From contig JAGQSC010000044.1 in NCBI GenBank assembly GCA_020439745.1, forward strand, positions 124,001 to 188,000: a stretch of 64,000 nt of DNA, given 5' to 3'. The notes below the pieces were generated by a model that had not been told where the DNA came from, did not search any database, and was given only the letters and a program-made list of their open reading frames with translations. A program made the translations under genes and the position numbers. This stretch comes from Acidobacteriota bacterium (GTDB taxonomy: Bacteria > Acidobacteriota > Holophagae > Acanthopleuribacterales > Acanthopleuribacteraceae). Of this stretch, positions 44,541 to 52,832 are shown in pieces (position 1 is the first letter of the stretch; each line of letters opens with the position of its first letter).

Positions 44541-45137
44541 ATGATCCTGCCCTATTCCGAGGCAAGCGAGCGCAACAAAGCGCCCATAGGCGAAGTGTTA
44601 AGGTCACTCATCCCAGCCGAACCCTTCCGGGTCTTGGAGATTGGGAGTGGGACCGGTCAACATGCGGTCTATTTTGGCCACCTATTTCCCCAAGTAATTT
44701 GGCAGACCAGCGATGTGACAGAGAATCATCTGGTGATCGGCGCAAGAATCGCCGAGTCTCGGCTGGCCAATGTGCTGCCCCCGCTTGACCTGGACGTGGA
44801 TGCGGCTTGGCCATCGGCCGCCTATGATCTGGTGTTCAGCGCCAATACGGCCCACATCATGTCCTGGCCGCAGGTACAGGCCATGTTCCGAGGGGTAGCG
44901 GGTGTATTGCAGGCCGATGGCTGTTTCGTCCTTTACGGTCCCTTCAATCGCAATGGGGCGTTCACATCCGAGAGTAACAGGCGATTCGATGCGTCTTTGA
45001 GGGCATCCGTACCCCATCGCGGCATTCGTGATCTGGCCGACATTACTCGAGAAGCCGAAAAGAATGGGATGAACCTTTACAAAACGTGCCCGATGCCTGC
45101 AAACAATATGTGTCTGATTCTAAATAAGTTGGGCTGA
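44541..45137 (+). CDS. DUF938-family SAM-dependent methyltransferase-like protein
   Basis: This 198-residue protein follows the DUF938 pattern closely: YSEASERNKAPIGEVL, VLEIGSGTGQHAVYF (SAM-binding glycine loop), IWQTSDVT, PPLDLDVDAAWP, DLVFSANTAHIMSW, LYGPFNRNGAFTSESN, FDASL, RGIRDL and a final MPANNMCLIL. These proteins have a Rossmann methyltransferase fold, with no known substrate. Length is typical. AGAGG lies seven bases before the ATG. It is followed by an AT-rich region and the M36 peptidase and does not look like part of an operon. Confidence 0.9.
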   Translation: MILPYSEASERNKAPIGEVLRSLIPAEPFRVLEIGSGTGQHAVYFGHLFPQVIWQTSDVTENHLVIGARIAESRLANVLPPLDLDVDAAWPSAAYDLVFSANTAHIMSWPQVQAMFRGVAGVLQADGCFVLYGPFNRNGAFTSESNRRFDASLRASVPHRGIRDLADITREAEKNGMNLYKTCPMPANNMCLILNKLG

Positions 45138-45174
45138 TTCTCAAAAAATATAGAAACGTTTTTGAAAAAAGTTC

Positions 45175-45203
45175 TTTACATAAACTTTACGTTGAATTAG
45201 ATT
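45175..45203 (+). promoter_or_regulatory. candidate promoter of the M36 peptidase
   Basis: TTTACA at 45175-45180 and TAGATT at 45198-45203 are 17 bases apart in an AT-rich stretch after the methyltransferase gene. The transcript would have a leader of about 100 bases before the GTG at 45314. Called by eye only. Confidence 0.35.
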
Positions 45204-45241
45204 GCAATTGTTCCATCCCAAATAGGTTTTATGTTCTGCGC

Positions 45242-45283
45242 TCCGGGGAGACGTGCGTCTACTCTCACGTGTGGTGCGCCGGA
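45242..45283 (+). other. nested hairpin in the leader of the M36 peptidase
   Basis: TCCGG (45242-45246) pairs with CCGGA (45279-45283), and inside it ACGTG (45251-45255) pairs with CACGT (45266-45270). The stem could be an RNA control element or a stabilising 5' structure. It does not match the c-di-GMP GEMM consensus that I considered. Confidence 0.3.
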
Positions 45284-45313
45284 CCATACCAACACTTCAG
45301 GAGGGCCAAGCCC

Positions 45314-48300
45314 GTGCACCGTTTCGCCTCTTTGCTTTCACTGTTAGCGGTCGTGGCATTTGCCAGTGAGCCGTATCAGTCGACGACTTACCATCAGGAT
45401 CTGCAGCGTGCAGACCAAATCAAATTGGACATCATCAAGCCCACCGCCTTAGCGATTCATAAAGACGCAACGGCGTTGGAAATTGCCGAGACTTTCATGG
45501 CCAGCCAAATGGACCGTTACGGGCTTGAGTCATTGGATGCGTTTTCGGTCATTCGAGTTCAAGAAAGCCTGATGGGCACGCATATCCATTTCGGACAAAA
45601 ACTTAATGGTTATCCCATTCATCGCGCCGAATTCATTGTGTCGGTGAATCACAACAATGAAGTGTTCATGGTGTACAACAATACTTACCGCGTCTTGCGC
45701 GGCAAGAACGTGAATCCCCCTGAAGTGTTTTTGAATTGGGATGATGCCTATGACGTAGCTTGGGAAGACCTGCGCGTTCATGGCGACCTGACGGCCTACC
45801 CCCAAGCCGAATTGGTTTATCTGCCCGAAGGCGACAGCTTCCGCCTGGTGTATCTGGTACGAACGGCAGTAGAAGCGCCATTCGGTTATTGGCAGCACAC
45901 GATTGATGCCATTAACGGTGAGGTATTAGACGTGGTTGAGACATCCATCGACCGCAACGCCCGCGATGATTTTGATTTCGCCAGTTACGAAGGCCCGGTT
46001 GAAAATCGAGCCGCGGCCATTTCGCGATTCGAAGCGAAGATGGCCTCCGATATGAATAAAGTATCTGCGGTCGCTGCCACCGGTTCCGGTAAGGTCTTCG
46101 ACCCAGACCCGGTGACGACTCTGCAGAACGACACGTTGGAAGACAACTCGCCTGCCTCGTCCTTCACTGCTGCCTATTTCACACGATCGCTTTTGGATAT
46201 CTCGCTCAGCAGCGGGACCTATCGATTAAATGGACCCTGGGTCACCATTTCAAATTTCGAATCGCCCAACACTTCGCCTTCCACGACCACGAATGGCAGT
46301 TGGACCGCTTCGCGAGGCAATAACGCTTTTAACGACGCCATGACGTACTTCCATGTCGATCAGAGCCAGCGCTACATGCAGTCGCTGGGCTTCTCTGGAT
46401 CTACGGGCATTCAGTACAACTCGATTGTCGTCGATACCGATGGTGCCAACGGCGACGATAACTCCTACTTCCAACCAGCCTCCAACCGCATGGCATTTGG
46501 ACACGGTTGTGTGGACGACAACGAAGATGCCTTTGTGATTCTGCACGAGTACGGTCATGCGATCCACCACAGTATCAACAACAATTGGTCCGGCGGTGAT
46601 ACCGGCGGCATGGGTGAGGGCTTTGGTGATTACTGGGCCGGTTCTTATCGATACAGCACGCCCAACGGTGCCAGCTTCCATCCCGAATGGGCGTTCCCCT
46701 TTGATGGCCACAACAATTGTTGGGGCGGTCGTAACATGAACAAGACCAACTACCAGTATGTTCACAGCAACACCTATGGCGCACACGCCACCGTGGGTGG
46801 CGTCTATTCAGACGAGTTGTGGTCTACACCCTTGTTCCAATCAATGGTCACTCTGCGAGGCCAAGGTGTGCCGCGTTCTGAAATCGACCGCATTGTGTTG
46901 CAGGCCCATTTTGGTTTGGGTTCCGGCCTGAAGATGCGCGATATGGCGAACGCCATTGTCTCAACGGCCCAGTCGCTGTATCCCAGCGGAAACCATGCCG
47001 CAGTTTTTCAACAAAAGTTCGAAGCACAGAGCATTCTCACAGGATCGCCTCCGCCTCCTCCGCCCACATCTGTGCTTCAGAACGGTGTGCCAGTTGCCAA
47101 TCTGGGTGCAGCTCAGGGTTCTTCAACCTATTTCACCCTGGCTGTTCCCAGTGGCGCCTCAAACCTGAGCTTCACGCTCAGTGGTGGTTCCGGCGATGCC
47201 GATTTATATGTCCGCCGCAATAGCCAACCGACCACTTCCACTTATGACTACCGTTCCTGGAACGGTTCCAATAACGAATCGATCAGTGTTCCTTCGCCTA
47301 CCAGCGGGACCTATCACGTGCTGATCTACGGGTATGCCACGTACTCCGGTGCAACCTTAACAGCCAGCTATCAAACCAGCAGCAACCAGGCGCCCAACGC
47401 GTCATTCACGTCCAGCGTCAACGGGTTGACGGTCAATCTGACCGACACCAGTACGGACGATGGTTCGATTTCGTCTTGGTCCTGGAACTTCGGTGATGGC
47501 ACGACGTCGTCACAACGTAACCCCAGCAAGACCTACAGCTCTGGTGGCACCTACACGATCACGTTGACGGTCACCGATAATGGTGGCTTGACAGACTCTG
47601 CTTCGAGCAATGTCACCGTGACTGCACCCAACATTCCGCCTACCGCAAGTTTCACACAAAGCATCAATAATCTGAGTGTGAACTTCACCAGCACCAGTAC
47701 GGATCAGGACGGAACCATTACTTCCCACTCGTGGAACTTCGGTGACGGGTCTACCAGCAGCAGCACCAATCCTTCCCGTACCTATGCATCGGCAGGCACC
47801 TACACGGTTAGCCTAACGGTCACCGACAACGGCGGCCTGTCCAACACGACCTCCAAATCCATTACGGTGACAGCACCGCCCACAGGTAACGTCCTGCAAA
47901 ACGGTGTGGGTGTAGCTGTGAGTGGGGCACAAGGCTCCTCCACTTACTACACCATCAGTGTGCCAGCGGGTGCCTCGAACCTAGCGTTCAACATGAGCGG
48001 TGGTTCTGGTGACGCGGACCTGTACGTGAAGTTCGGCAGCCAACCGACGACTTCGAGTTTTGATTACCGTTCTTGGAACGGTTCCAACAACGAGTCCATC
48101 AGCGTGTCTAGCGCATCTGCGGGTACCTATCATGTCCTCGTCTATGGCTACGCCGCTTATTCCGGTGCAACTCTAACCGCCAGTTACACAACCGGTGGCG
48201 GCGGACCCACGACACGGACAGAGACAGGTACCGTGGGTGGCCGCAAGAGTGTGTACTACGACGTCACAGTCTCAGGTGGCACCATCAGTTTGAATTGCAC

Positions 48301-48499
48301 CTGGACGCCCACAAGTCGTGACCTTGACTTGTATATCTACAATCCCAGCGGAACACGTGTGGCCAGCGCTACTAGCACCAGCCATCCCGAAACGCTCACC
48401 TACAACACCAACGGTGTGGCAGGTACCTATCGCGTCCGGGTCTATGACTATTCAAGTAGCTCGGCCAGTTATACGCTGACCATGACCTATCAACCCTAA
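45314..48499 (+). CDS. secreted M36 (fungalysin-like) metallopeptidase with PPC and PKD domains
   Basis: This 1061-residue protein begins at GTG 45314, with AGGAGGG eight bases upstream, and a signal peptide (ASLLSLLAVVAFAS). A FTP-like propeptide (about 20-250) precedes the peptidase, whose zinc site is HEYGH at 411-415 with Glu435 in MGEGFGDYWAGS. After a proline linker come a PPC domain (about 587-690), two PKD domains (about 695-775 and 778-855), a second PPC domain almost identical to the first, and a third PPC-like domain to the end. It is exported, and the C-terminal parts may bind substrate or be cleaved. A strong terminator follows. Family and architecture are clear. Confidence 0.93.
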   Translation: MHRFASLLSLLAVVAFASEPYQSTTYHQDLQRADQIKLDIIKPTALAIHKDATALEIAETFMASQMDRYGLESLDAFSVIRVQESLMGTHIHFGQKLNGYPIHRAEFIVSVNHNNEVFMVYNNTYRVLRGKNVNPPEVFLNWDDAYDVAWEDLRVHGDLTAYPQAELVYLPEGDSFRLVYLVRTAVEAPFGYWQHTIDAINGEVLDVVETSIDRNARDDFDFASYEGPVENRAAAISRFEAKMASDMNKVSAVAATGSGKVFDPDPVTTLQNDTLEDNSPASSFTAAYFTRSLLDISLSSGTYRLNGPWVTISNFESPNTSPSTTTNGSWTASRGNNAFNDAMTYFHVDQSQRYMQSLGFSGSTGIQYNSIVVDTDGANGDDNSYFQPASNRMAFGHGCVDDNEDAFVILHEYGHAIHHSINNNWSGGDTGGMGEGFGDYWAGSYRYSTPNGASFHPEWAFPFDGHNNCWGGRNMNKTNYQYVHSNTYGAHATVGGVYSDELWSTPLFQSMVTLRGQGVPRSEIDRIVLQAHFGLGSGLKMRDMANAIVSTAQSLYPSGNHAAVFQQKFEAQSILTGSPPPPPPTSVLQNGVPVANLGAAQGSSTYFTLAVPSGASNLSFTLSGGSGDADLYVRRNSQPTTSTYDYRSWNGSNNESISVPSPTSGTYHVLIYGYATYSGATLTASYQTSSNQAPNASFTSSVNGLTVNLTDTSTDDGSISSWSWNFGDGTTSSQRNPSKTYSSGGTYTITLTVTDNGGLTDSASSNVTVTAPNIPPTASFTQSINNLSVNFTSTSTDQDGTITSHSWNFGDGSTSSSTNPSRTYASAGTYTVSLTVTDNGGLSNTTSKSITVTAPPTGNVLQNGVGVAVSGAQGSSTYYTISVPAGASNLAFNMSGGSGDADLYVKFGSQPTTSSFDYRSWNGSNNESISVSSASAGTYHVLVYGYAAYSGATLTASYTTGGGGPTTRTETGTVGGRKSVYYDVTVSGGTISLNCTWTPTSRDLDLYIYNPSGTRVASATSTSHPETLTYNTNGVAGTYRVRVYDYSSSSASYTLTMTYQP
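47072..47372 (+). repeat. PPC-domain coding repeat, copy 1
   Basis: This segment encodes the first PPC domain of the M36 peptidase. It repeats at 47891-48187. The shared peptide includes GSGDADLYV, the Gln-Pro-Thr-Thr-Ser turn, DYRSWNGSNNES and AYSGATLTASY-like ends. The similarity suggests recent internal duplication. Confidence 0.7.
47891..48187 (+). repeat. PPC-domain coding repeat, copy 2
   Basis: This segment encodes the second PPC domain of the M36 peptidase, close in sequence to copy 1 at 47072-47372. The two PKD domains lie between the copies, so the duplication was not a simple tandem one. Confidence 0.7.
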
Positions 48500-48529
48500 C
48501 GGACGGTCGCGACCACGACCGCTTATGAA

Positions 48530-48559
48530 GGGGCGGGCTTAGGCCCGCCCCCTTTTTTT
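48530..48559 (+). terminator. rho-independent terminator after the M36 peptidase
   Basis: GGGGCGGGC (48530-48538), loop TTAG, and GCCCGCCCC (48543-48551) form a perfect 9-bp stem followed by a seven-T run (48553-48559). It is the clearest terminator in the window and ends the peptidase transcript; its T-run reaches the stop codon of the convergent gene. Confidence 0.9.
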
Positions 48560-48935
48560 AGTGGCGGCCCCACAGCTCGACTATTGCCTTGCCTTTCAAG
48601 TTCTTCTTGTTGGATTTGTACTTGAACACGACTTTCTTAATGGTGCGATCGTCGCCGACCAGGTCAATCACTCGGGATTCACTGCCCGCGGCAATGAAAT
48701 CTTTTAGGGCCACATCCTGAACACTGCCGTTGGCGAAGTGAACTTTGACATCCAGAAACTGAATCCCGTTTTTGCGGACTTTGATCTTGATCTTGTCGAA
48801 GGTACCATCATGGGCCCCCACGGTAATGGTGTCGAATTCGGCGTGCATTTTCACGGTCCGGGCACCGAGTTTTTCCCAATCACCAGCAAATAGTGTGGTG
48901 GAAAGAAGGGTGATGACGATGACGCGAGTAAACAT
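48558..48935 (-). CDS. small secreted DUF2541-like protein
   Basis: This 125-residue protein has a signal peptide (FTRVIVITLLSTTLFAG) and a beta-rich domain with IKIKVRKNGIQFLDVKVHF, VALKDFIAAGSESRVIDLVG and KKVVFKYKS...AIVELWG. This matches the DUF2541 pattern of secreted proteins with unknown function, and the length fits. ATG 48935 has AGGAG seven bases upstream; the longer frame to 49085 is spurious. It is convergent with the M36 gene and divergent from the kinase gene. Confidence 0.72.
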   Translation of the reverse strand: MFTRVIVITLLSTTLFAGDWEKLGARTVKMHAEFDTITVGAHDGTFDKIKIKVRKNGIQFLDVKVHFANGSVQDVALKDFIAAGSESRVIDLVGDDRTIKKVVFKYKSNKKNLKGKAIVELWGRH

Positions 48936-49185
48936 GTGATGACTCCTTATGGGTTTCTGACCCAAGCTCTGGGTCTGTCGACCAAATGGACAGGAAACCT
49001 GTACTTTGGGTTTGACTTGATTTCTGTCAATGTAAGCCCGCTCACACTTTGGCCGCAACACCCAAGGTGTTTTCCCTTCGATCAACCGTCTGTTCCATGC
49101 AGGAAGCTCTTGCGGGACAGCGACTTGAGCAGTATGTTAGGAGAACTAAAGCCACCCATAATGAAATCAAACGATGGAAGAGTGC

Positions 49186-51519
49186 ATGTCCTATTCGCAG
49201 ATCGGTAAGTACGAAATTGTTGAGGAAATAGGACACGGTGGCATGGGCTACGTTTACAAGGCCTTTGATCCCATCATTGAACGGACCGTAGCTATTAAGG
49301 TGGTGTCCGAACACATCCTCGACCAGGAGGAAATGAAGCAGCGCTTTTATCGCGAGGCCAAGTCCGCAGGCCGTTTGTCCCATCCCAATATCACCATCGT
49401 CCATGATGTCGGTGAAATAGATGGGCGACCCTACATCGTGATGGAATATCTGGGCGGCACGGACATGAAGGTGATGATCAAGGAGGAACAGCAGGTTCCC
49501 CTTGAGCGCAAAATTGATTATGGGATTCAAATCGCCCGGGCTCTGGATTACGCCCATAACAATAAGCTTGTGCATCGGGATATCAAACCTGAAAACGTCA
49601 AGGTATTGGAAAACGGACGGGTCAAAATCATGGACTTTGGGATCGCAAAACCCGAGTCTAGTGACCTGACCGAACAAGGCACTATGCTGGGTACGCCGTC
49701 CTACATGTCGCCCGAGCAAGTACGCGGTTTAGAAGTGGACCGTCGGAGCGATATTTTCTCTTTTGGCGTTCTGCTTCAGGAACTACTGAGCTACAAAAAA
49801 CCATTTAGCGGTAACTCCACAACCACCGTCATCTACAAAATCGTCCACGAAGAACCAGAGCCGGTCGATATTCCAGAAGTTGACGAAACCTTAAGCGAAG
49901 CCATTCAACATATATTGACGCGTTGTCTTCAGAAGGACCCCGATCGGAGATACTCCAGTTGTGCGGATCTGATTGCTGACTTGGAGGCATTAATTGTGGA
50001 TTGGGGGTTGGAAGTGACCTCCGATATCACCAACCCGTCACTCAGAAGAAAGACCGGCACCTTCACCAAGTCCCAAACCCATCCATTACAAATACAAGCC
50101 GATCTAGAACGAACCATTGCTCAAAAGCGAAAGATCGGCTGGTTGGTATGGACCCTTGCGCTTGTGTTGGTGCTCACCGTGATTGGCGTCGCCTTCTACA
50201 AGAGTAAGCCTCCCGAACCAATACCTGTTGAACCAACTCCATTGGTGCAAGTCACACCAAGTGTGGGTTTGGACGAGGTGTTATTGGTTAAATCTCAGAT
50301 GTTGGATGCCAAAGCCGCGGCCTCTATTGCAGGTGCCACTGGCTCCGGTGCCATGGCAGAAGGCGAGAAGGCGCAAGCTGAGGCCGAATCCGCCCTGGAG
50401 CGCCAGGAATTTGAATTGGCTGTAAAACAGTTTCAGTTGGCTACTGACCAATACAATGTGGCGCTTACAGAAAAGCAAGCGGAAAGGGAACCCGAACCGC
50501 AGCAACCCGCTGAAACGGATAACAAAGACCCCCTGGAAGGTCTGCGTGTTCAAGTGCAACGTCAACAACGAACCGCTCAAAAGGCCCGTGAAGGTGCAGT
50601 CCAAGCATCAGCGGAAAAATGGGCCGACGAGTCCTGGCGTAAAGCCGAAGATGATTTTCGTCATGCATCAACCGCCGCAGTCTCAGGAGAAAAGGCGGAA
50701 TTGTCTCGTGCCGTTTCGCTGTATGAGCAGGCAACCACCGGTTATCGCAAAGCCGCTCAATCAGCCATAGCCAACGCGGCGGCCCATGAGTCCGCTGTGA
50801 AAGCCAAGTTGAGTGCTGAAAAGGCTCGCGCCAAATTGGAAGGGGTGCCCGCTGATCAATTGGAGCAGGCTGATATGCTTTTTGACAAGGGCGAATCGGG
50901 CATATCGCAGGGTACCTATGGCGCTGCAGAGAAGAACTTTCGATTAGCCTTGAACGCTTACGAGCAAGTAGCTTCGAGTCGCATGATGTCGGCTCAAGCC
51001 AATGCAGCCGCTAAGCGCAGCGCTGCCCAACAGGCAAAAGCCCAGGCAGCAGGTGTGACCGCAGAAGACGGCGACGATGCATTTCAATTAGCCGAAAAGG
51101 CCTGGCAATCTGGCGACTTTGAGGCAGCAGCGAAGCAATTCGATATCGCCACTGCTGCTTACCAATCGTCAGTTGCCGCCGCCAAGTCGGCAGGCGATCA
51201 GGACAAAGAACAAATCGAACAGTTCGTGCAATCGTATGTCCGGTATCTTGAAAACGAAGATCTGGCTGAACTCACGCGTCTTCTGGGCTGGAGCAGTGAT
51301 GAATCAAAGAGCTGGCAGCAGTTTTTTGATTTTGCGATTTCCATCAAGTCTGAAAAACCACAAGCAGCCATCTCGATCCAAGGTGATCGTGCGACGGTGC
51401 AGTTCCCCTTGACCATTAGCTACGAGAATTCATCCACCGGTAAGCGTGACAAGCGCGACATGACCATCAACTGGTCGCTGGCGCGAGCGGATGGCCAGTG
51501 GCGCATTGTTTCAAATTGA
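49186..51519 (+). CDS. eukaryotic-type Ser/Thr protein kinase with membrane helix and extracytoplasmic helical region
   Basis: This 777-residue protein has a kinase domain (about 8-275) with Lys38 in VAIKVV, the HRDIKPENV catalytic loop (Asp132), DFG at 150 and a GTPSYMSPEQV activation segment. A membrane helix lies at about 314-335. The outer part is an Ala/Gln/Lys-rich helical region of repeated coiled-coil type (about 360-670), then a small NTF2-like domain at the end (EQFVQSYVRYLENEDLAELT ... WRIVSN). The layout suggests a receptor kinase with an extracytoplasmic stalk. I chose ATG 49186 (GGAAGAG upstream). The next gene starts 12 bases after its stop, so they form an operon. Confidence 0.92.
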   Translation: MSYSQIGKYEIVEEIGHGGMGYVYKAFDPIIERTVAIKVVSEHILDQEEMKQRFYREAKSAGRLSHPNITIVHDVGEIDGRPYIVMEYLGGTDMKVMIKEEQQVPLERKIDYGIQIARALDYAHNNKLVHRDIKPENVKVLENGRVKIMDFGIAKPESSDLTEQGTMLGTPSYMSPEQVRGLEVDRRSDIFSFGVLLQELLSYKKPFSGNSTTTVIYKIVHEEPEPVDIPEVDETLSEAIQHILTRCLQKDPDRRYSSCADLIADLEALIVDWGLEVTSDITNPSLRRKTGTFTKSQTHPLQIQADLERTIAQKRKIGWLVWTLALVLVLTVIGVAFYKSKPPEPIPVEPTPLVQVTPSVGLDEVLLVKSQMLDAKAAASIAGATGSGAMAEGEKAQAEAESALERQEFELAVKQFQLATDQYNVALTEKQAEREPEPQQPAETDNKDPLEGLRVQVQRQQRTAQKAREGAVQASAEKWADESWRKAEDDFRHASTAAVSGEKAELSRAVSLYEQATTGYRKAAQSAIANAAAHESAVKAKLSAEKARAKLEGVPADQLEQADMLFDKGESGISQGTYGAAEKNFRLALNAYEQVASSRMMSAQANAAAKRSAAQQAKAQAAGVTAEDGDDAFQLAEKAWQSGDFEAAAKQFDIATAAYQSSVAAAKSAGDQDKEQIEQFVQSYVRYLENEDLAELTRLLGWSSDESKSWQQFFDFAISIKSEKPQAAISIQGDRATVQFPLTISYENSSTGKRDKRDMTINWSLARADGQWRIVSN

Positions 51520-51530
51520 GGAGGCCGAAA

Positions 51531-52832
51531 TTGACGAAACGAGGAACGCTGGCAGCGCTGATACTCCTGATCGCCGCACACGGATTTGCGCAAATGGATA
51601 CGGTGTTTGAGGATATATTCACCCGAATCCTCATTACCGAACTTCAGTTGAGTCCCGGTGCCCACGCGAACCATTTCGTGATGGCGGCAGAGGAAGCTAA
51701 TTCGGAACTGACACCGGCATTGAACAGTCTGATTGCAAGCCAGGTTTCGTCCTTTCCCGCGGCATCGACTGCGGTGGGCGTGACCTTCGATTTTTCAAGT
51801 GGCCAGCCAGTTAAGGTGACCGACAGTCAGGGCCCAGTTTTTGGTGAGATTGCCGACACCTTGGGGAAAGGGAAGCTGAGCGTGGGCATTACCCACAACG
51901 AACTCAGTTTGGACCGACTCCGCGGGGTTTCAACACGTGATGTCCGGTTCACGTTTACCCATGTGGATGTAACCGGAGATGGATTGTTGGGCGAGAGCCC
52001 CAACGAAAGTGACACGATTGATGTGCTTCTGGATCTGGACCTGAACGCATCGATTACAGCCTTGTATGCATCCTACGGTCTCACGCCAAATTTGGATGTT
52101 GGGGTGGCGATTCCTTTTGTGTCGGTCTCAATGGATGGCATTGCCCAGGCCACCATTAACAGTTACACATTTGCGTTTCTAGGTACGGCCAACCACAATT
52201 TCAACAACGACCCCACCAATCCTCAGCTGCAAACCACCGTCCCCTACTCCGAAAGTGCCAGTGGCATTGGAGATGTGGCGCTCAAACTGAAAATGGCGTT
52301 CCTCAGAGGTGGGAATTGGGACCTGGCCATGGGCGTCGATGTACGTCTATCCACAGGCGACGAGTCGGATTTCCTTGGGACGGGAGATACCAACATACGT
52401 TTTGCTGAGTTGCTGTCTCGACGTTTTGGCGATTTCAGACCGCACGTAAATGTAGCCTATGAATGGCGCGGCGCAGACCTGGATGCGGACGAACTCGAAT
52501 TCGCTGTAGGGTTCGATCACAAAGCCACCAGCAAGATCACTATTGCCGCCGATTTTATGGGTAGCTTCGACGTGGATGACAGTGAATCCATTCAGCTATT
52601 CCCCGGGTCGGTGACGATAACAGATCACGGCACCAGCGGCGTGGTGGTTCGGCATGTGGATCGTTCTAACGTGCCAGAACGCAGTAATGACGATGTCATG
52701 GACGGCTCGTTTGGCATTCGCTATGCCCCAAAAGATAACTGGTCAATTGTGGCCAATTTACTCGTTCCTCTGAACGATGGGGGCTTGCGCTCCAAAGTCG
52801 TGCCAACGATTGGGGTAAGCGCTCAGTTCTAA
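51531..52832 (+). CDS. outer-membrane beta-barrel protein (transporter-like)
   Basis: This 433-residue protein starts at TTG 51531 with GGAGG six bases upstream, 12 bases after the kinase stop, and has a signal peptide (TKRGTLAALILLIAAHGFAQ). The rest alternates short beta strands and turns (ITALYASYGLTPNLDVGVAIPFVSVSM, GIGDVALKLKMAFL, WDLAMGVDVRLSTGD) and ends with a C-terminal Phe (VSAQF), as in outer-membrane barrels of the MetA-pathway phenol-degradation type. The ligand is not known. The frame to 51498 is an over-long start. It is the second gene in the kinase operon and convergent with the 52829 gene. Confidence 0.8.
   Translation: MTKRGTLAALILLIAAHGFAQMDTVFEDIFTRILITELQLSPGAHANHFVMAAEEANSELTPALNSLIASQVSSFPAASTAVGVTFDFSSGQPVKVTDSQGPVFGEIADTLGKGKLSVGITHNELSLDRLRGVSTRDVRFTFTHVDVTGDGLLGESPNESDTIDVLLDLDLNASITALYASYGLTPNLDVGVAIPFVSVSMDGIAQATINSYTFAFLGTANHNFNNDPTNPQLQTTVPYSESASGIGDVALKLKMAFLRGGNWDLAMGVDVRLSTGDESDFLGTGDTNIRFAELLSRRFGDFRPHVNVAYEWRGADLDADELEFAVGFDHKATSKITIAADFMGSFDVDDSESIQLFPGSVTITDHGTSGVVVRHVDRSNVPERSNDDVMDGSFGIRYAPKDNWSIVANLLVPLNDGGLRSKVVPTIGVSAQF

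Noticed and set aside
45242-45283. c-di-GMP riboswitch in the M36 leader
   Set aside because: The stems do not fit the GEMM core or its conserved bases; kept only as an unassigned structure.
46250-46786. 178-residue minus-strand open frame inside the M36 peptidase
   Set aside because: It is the shadow of the zinc-site region, with low-complexity Val/Ile/Gly composition and no supporting signals.
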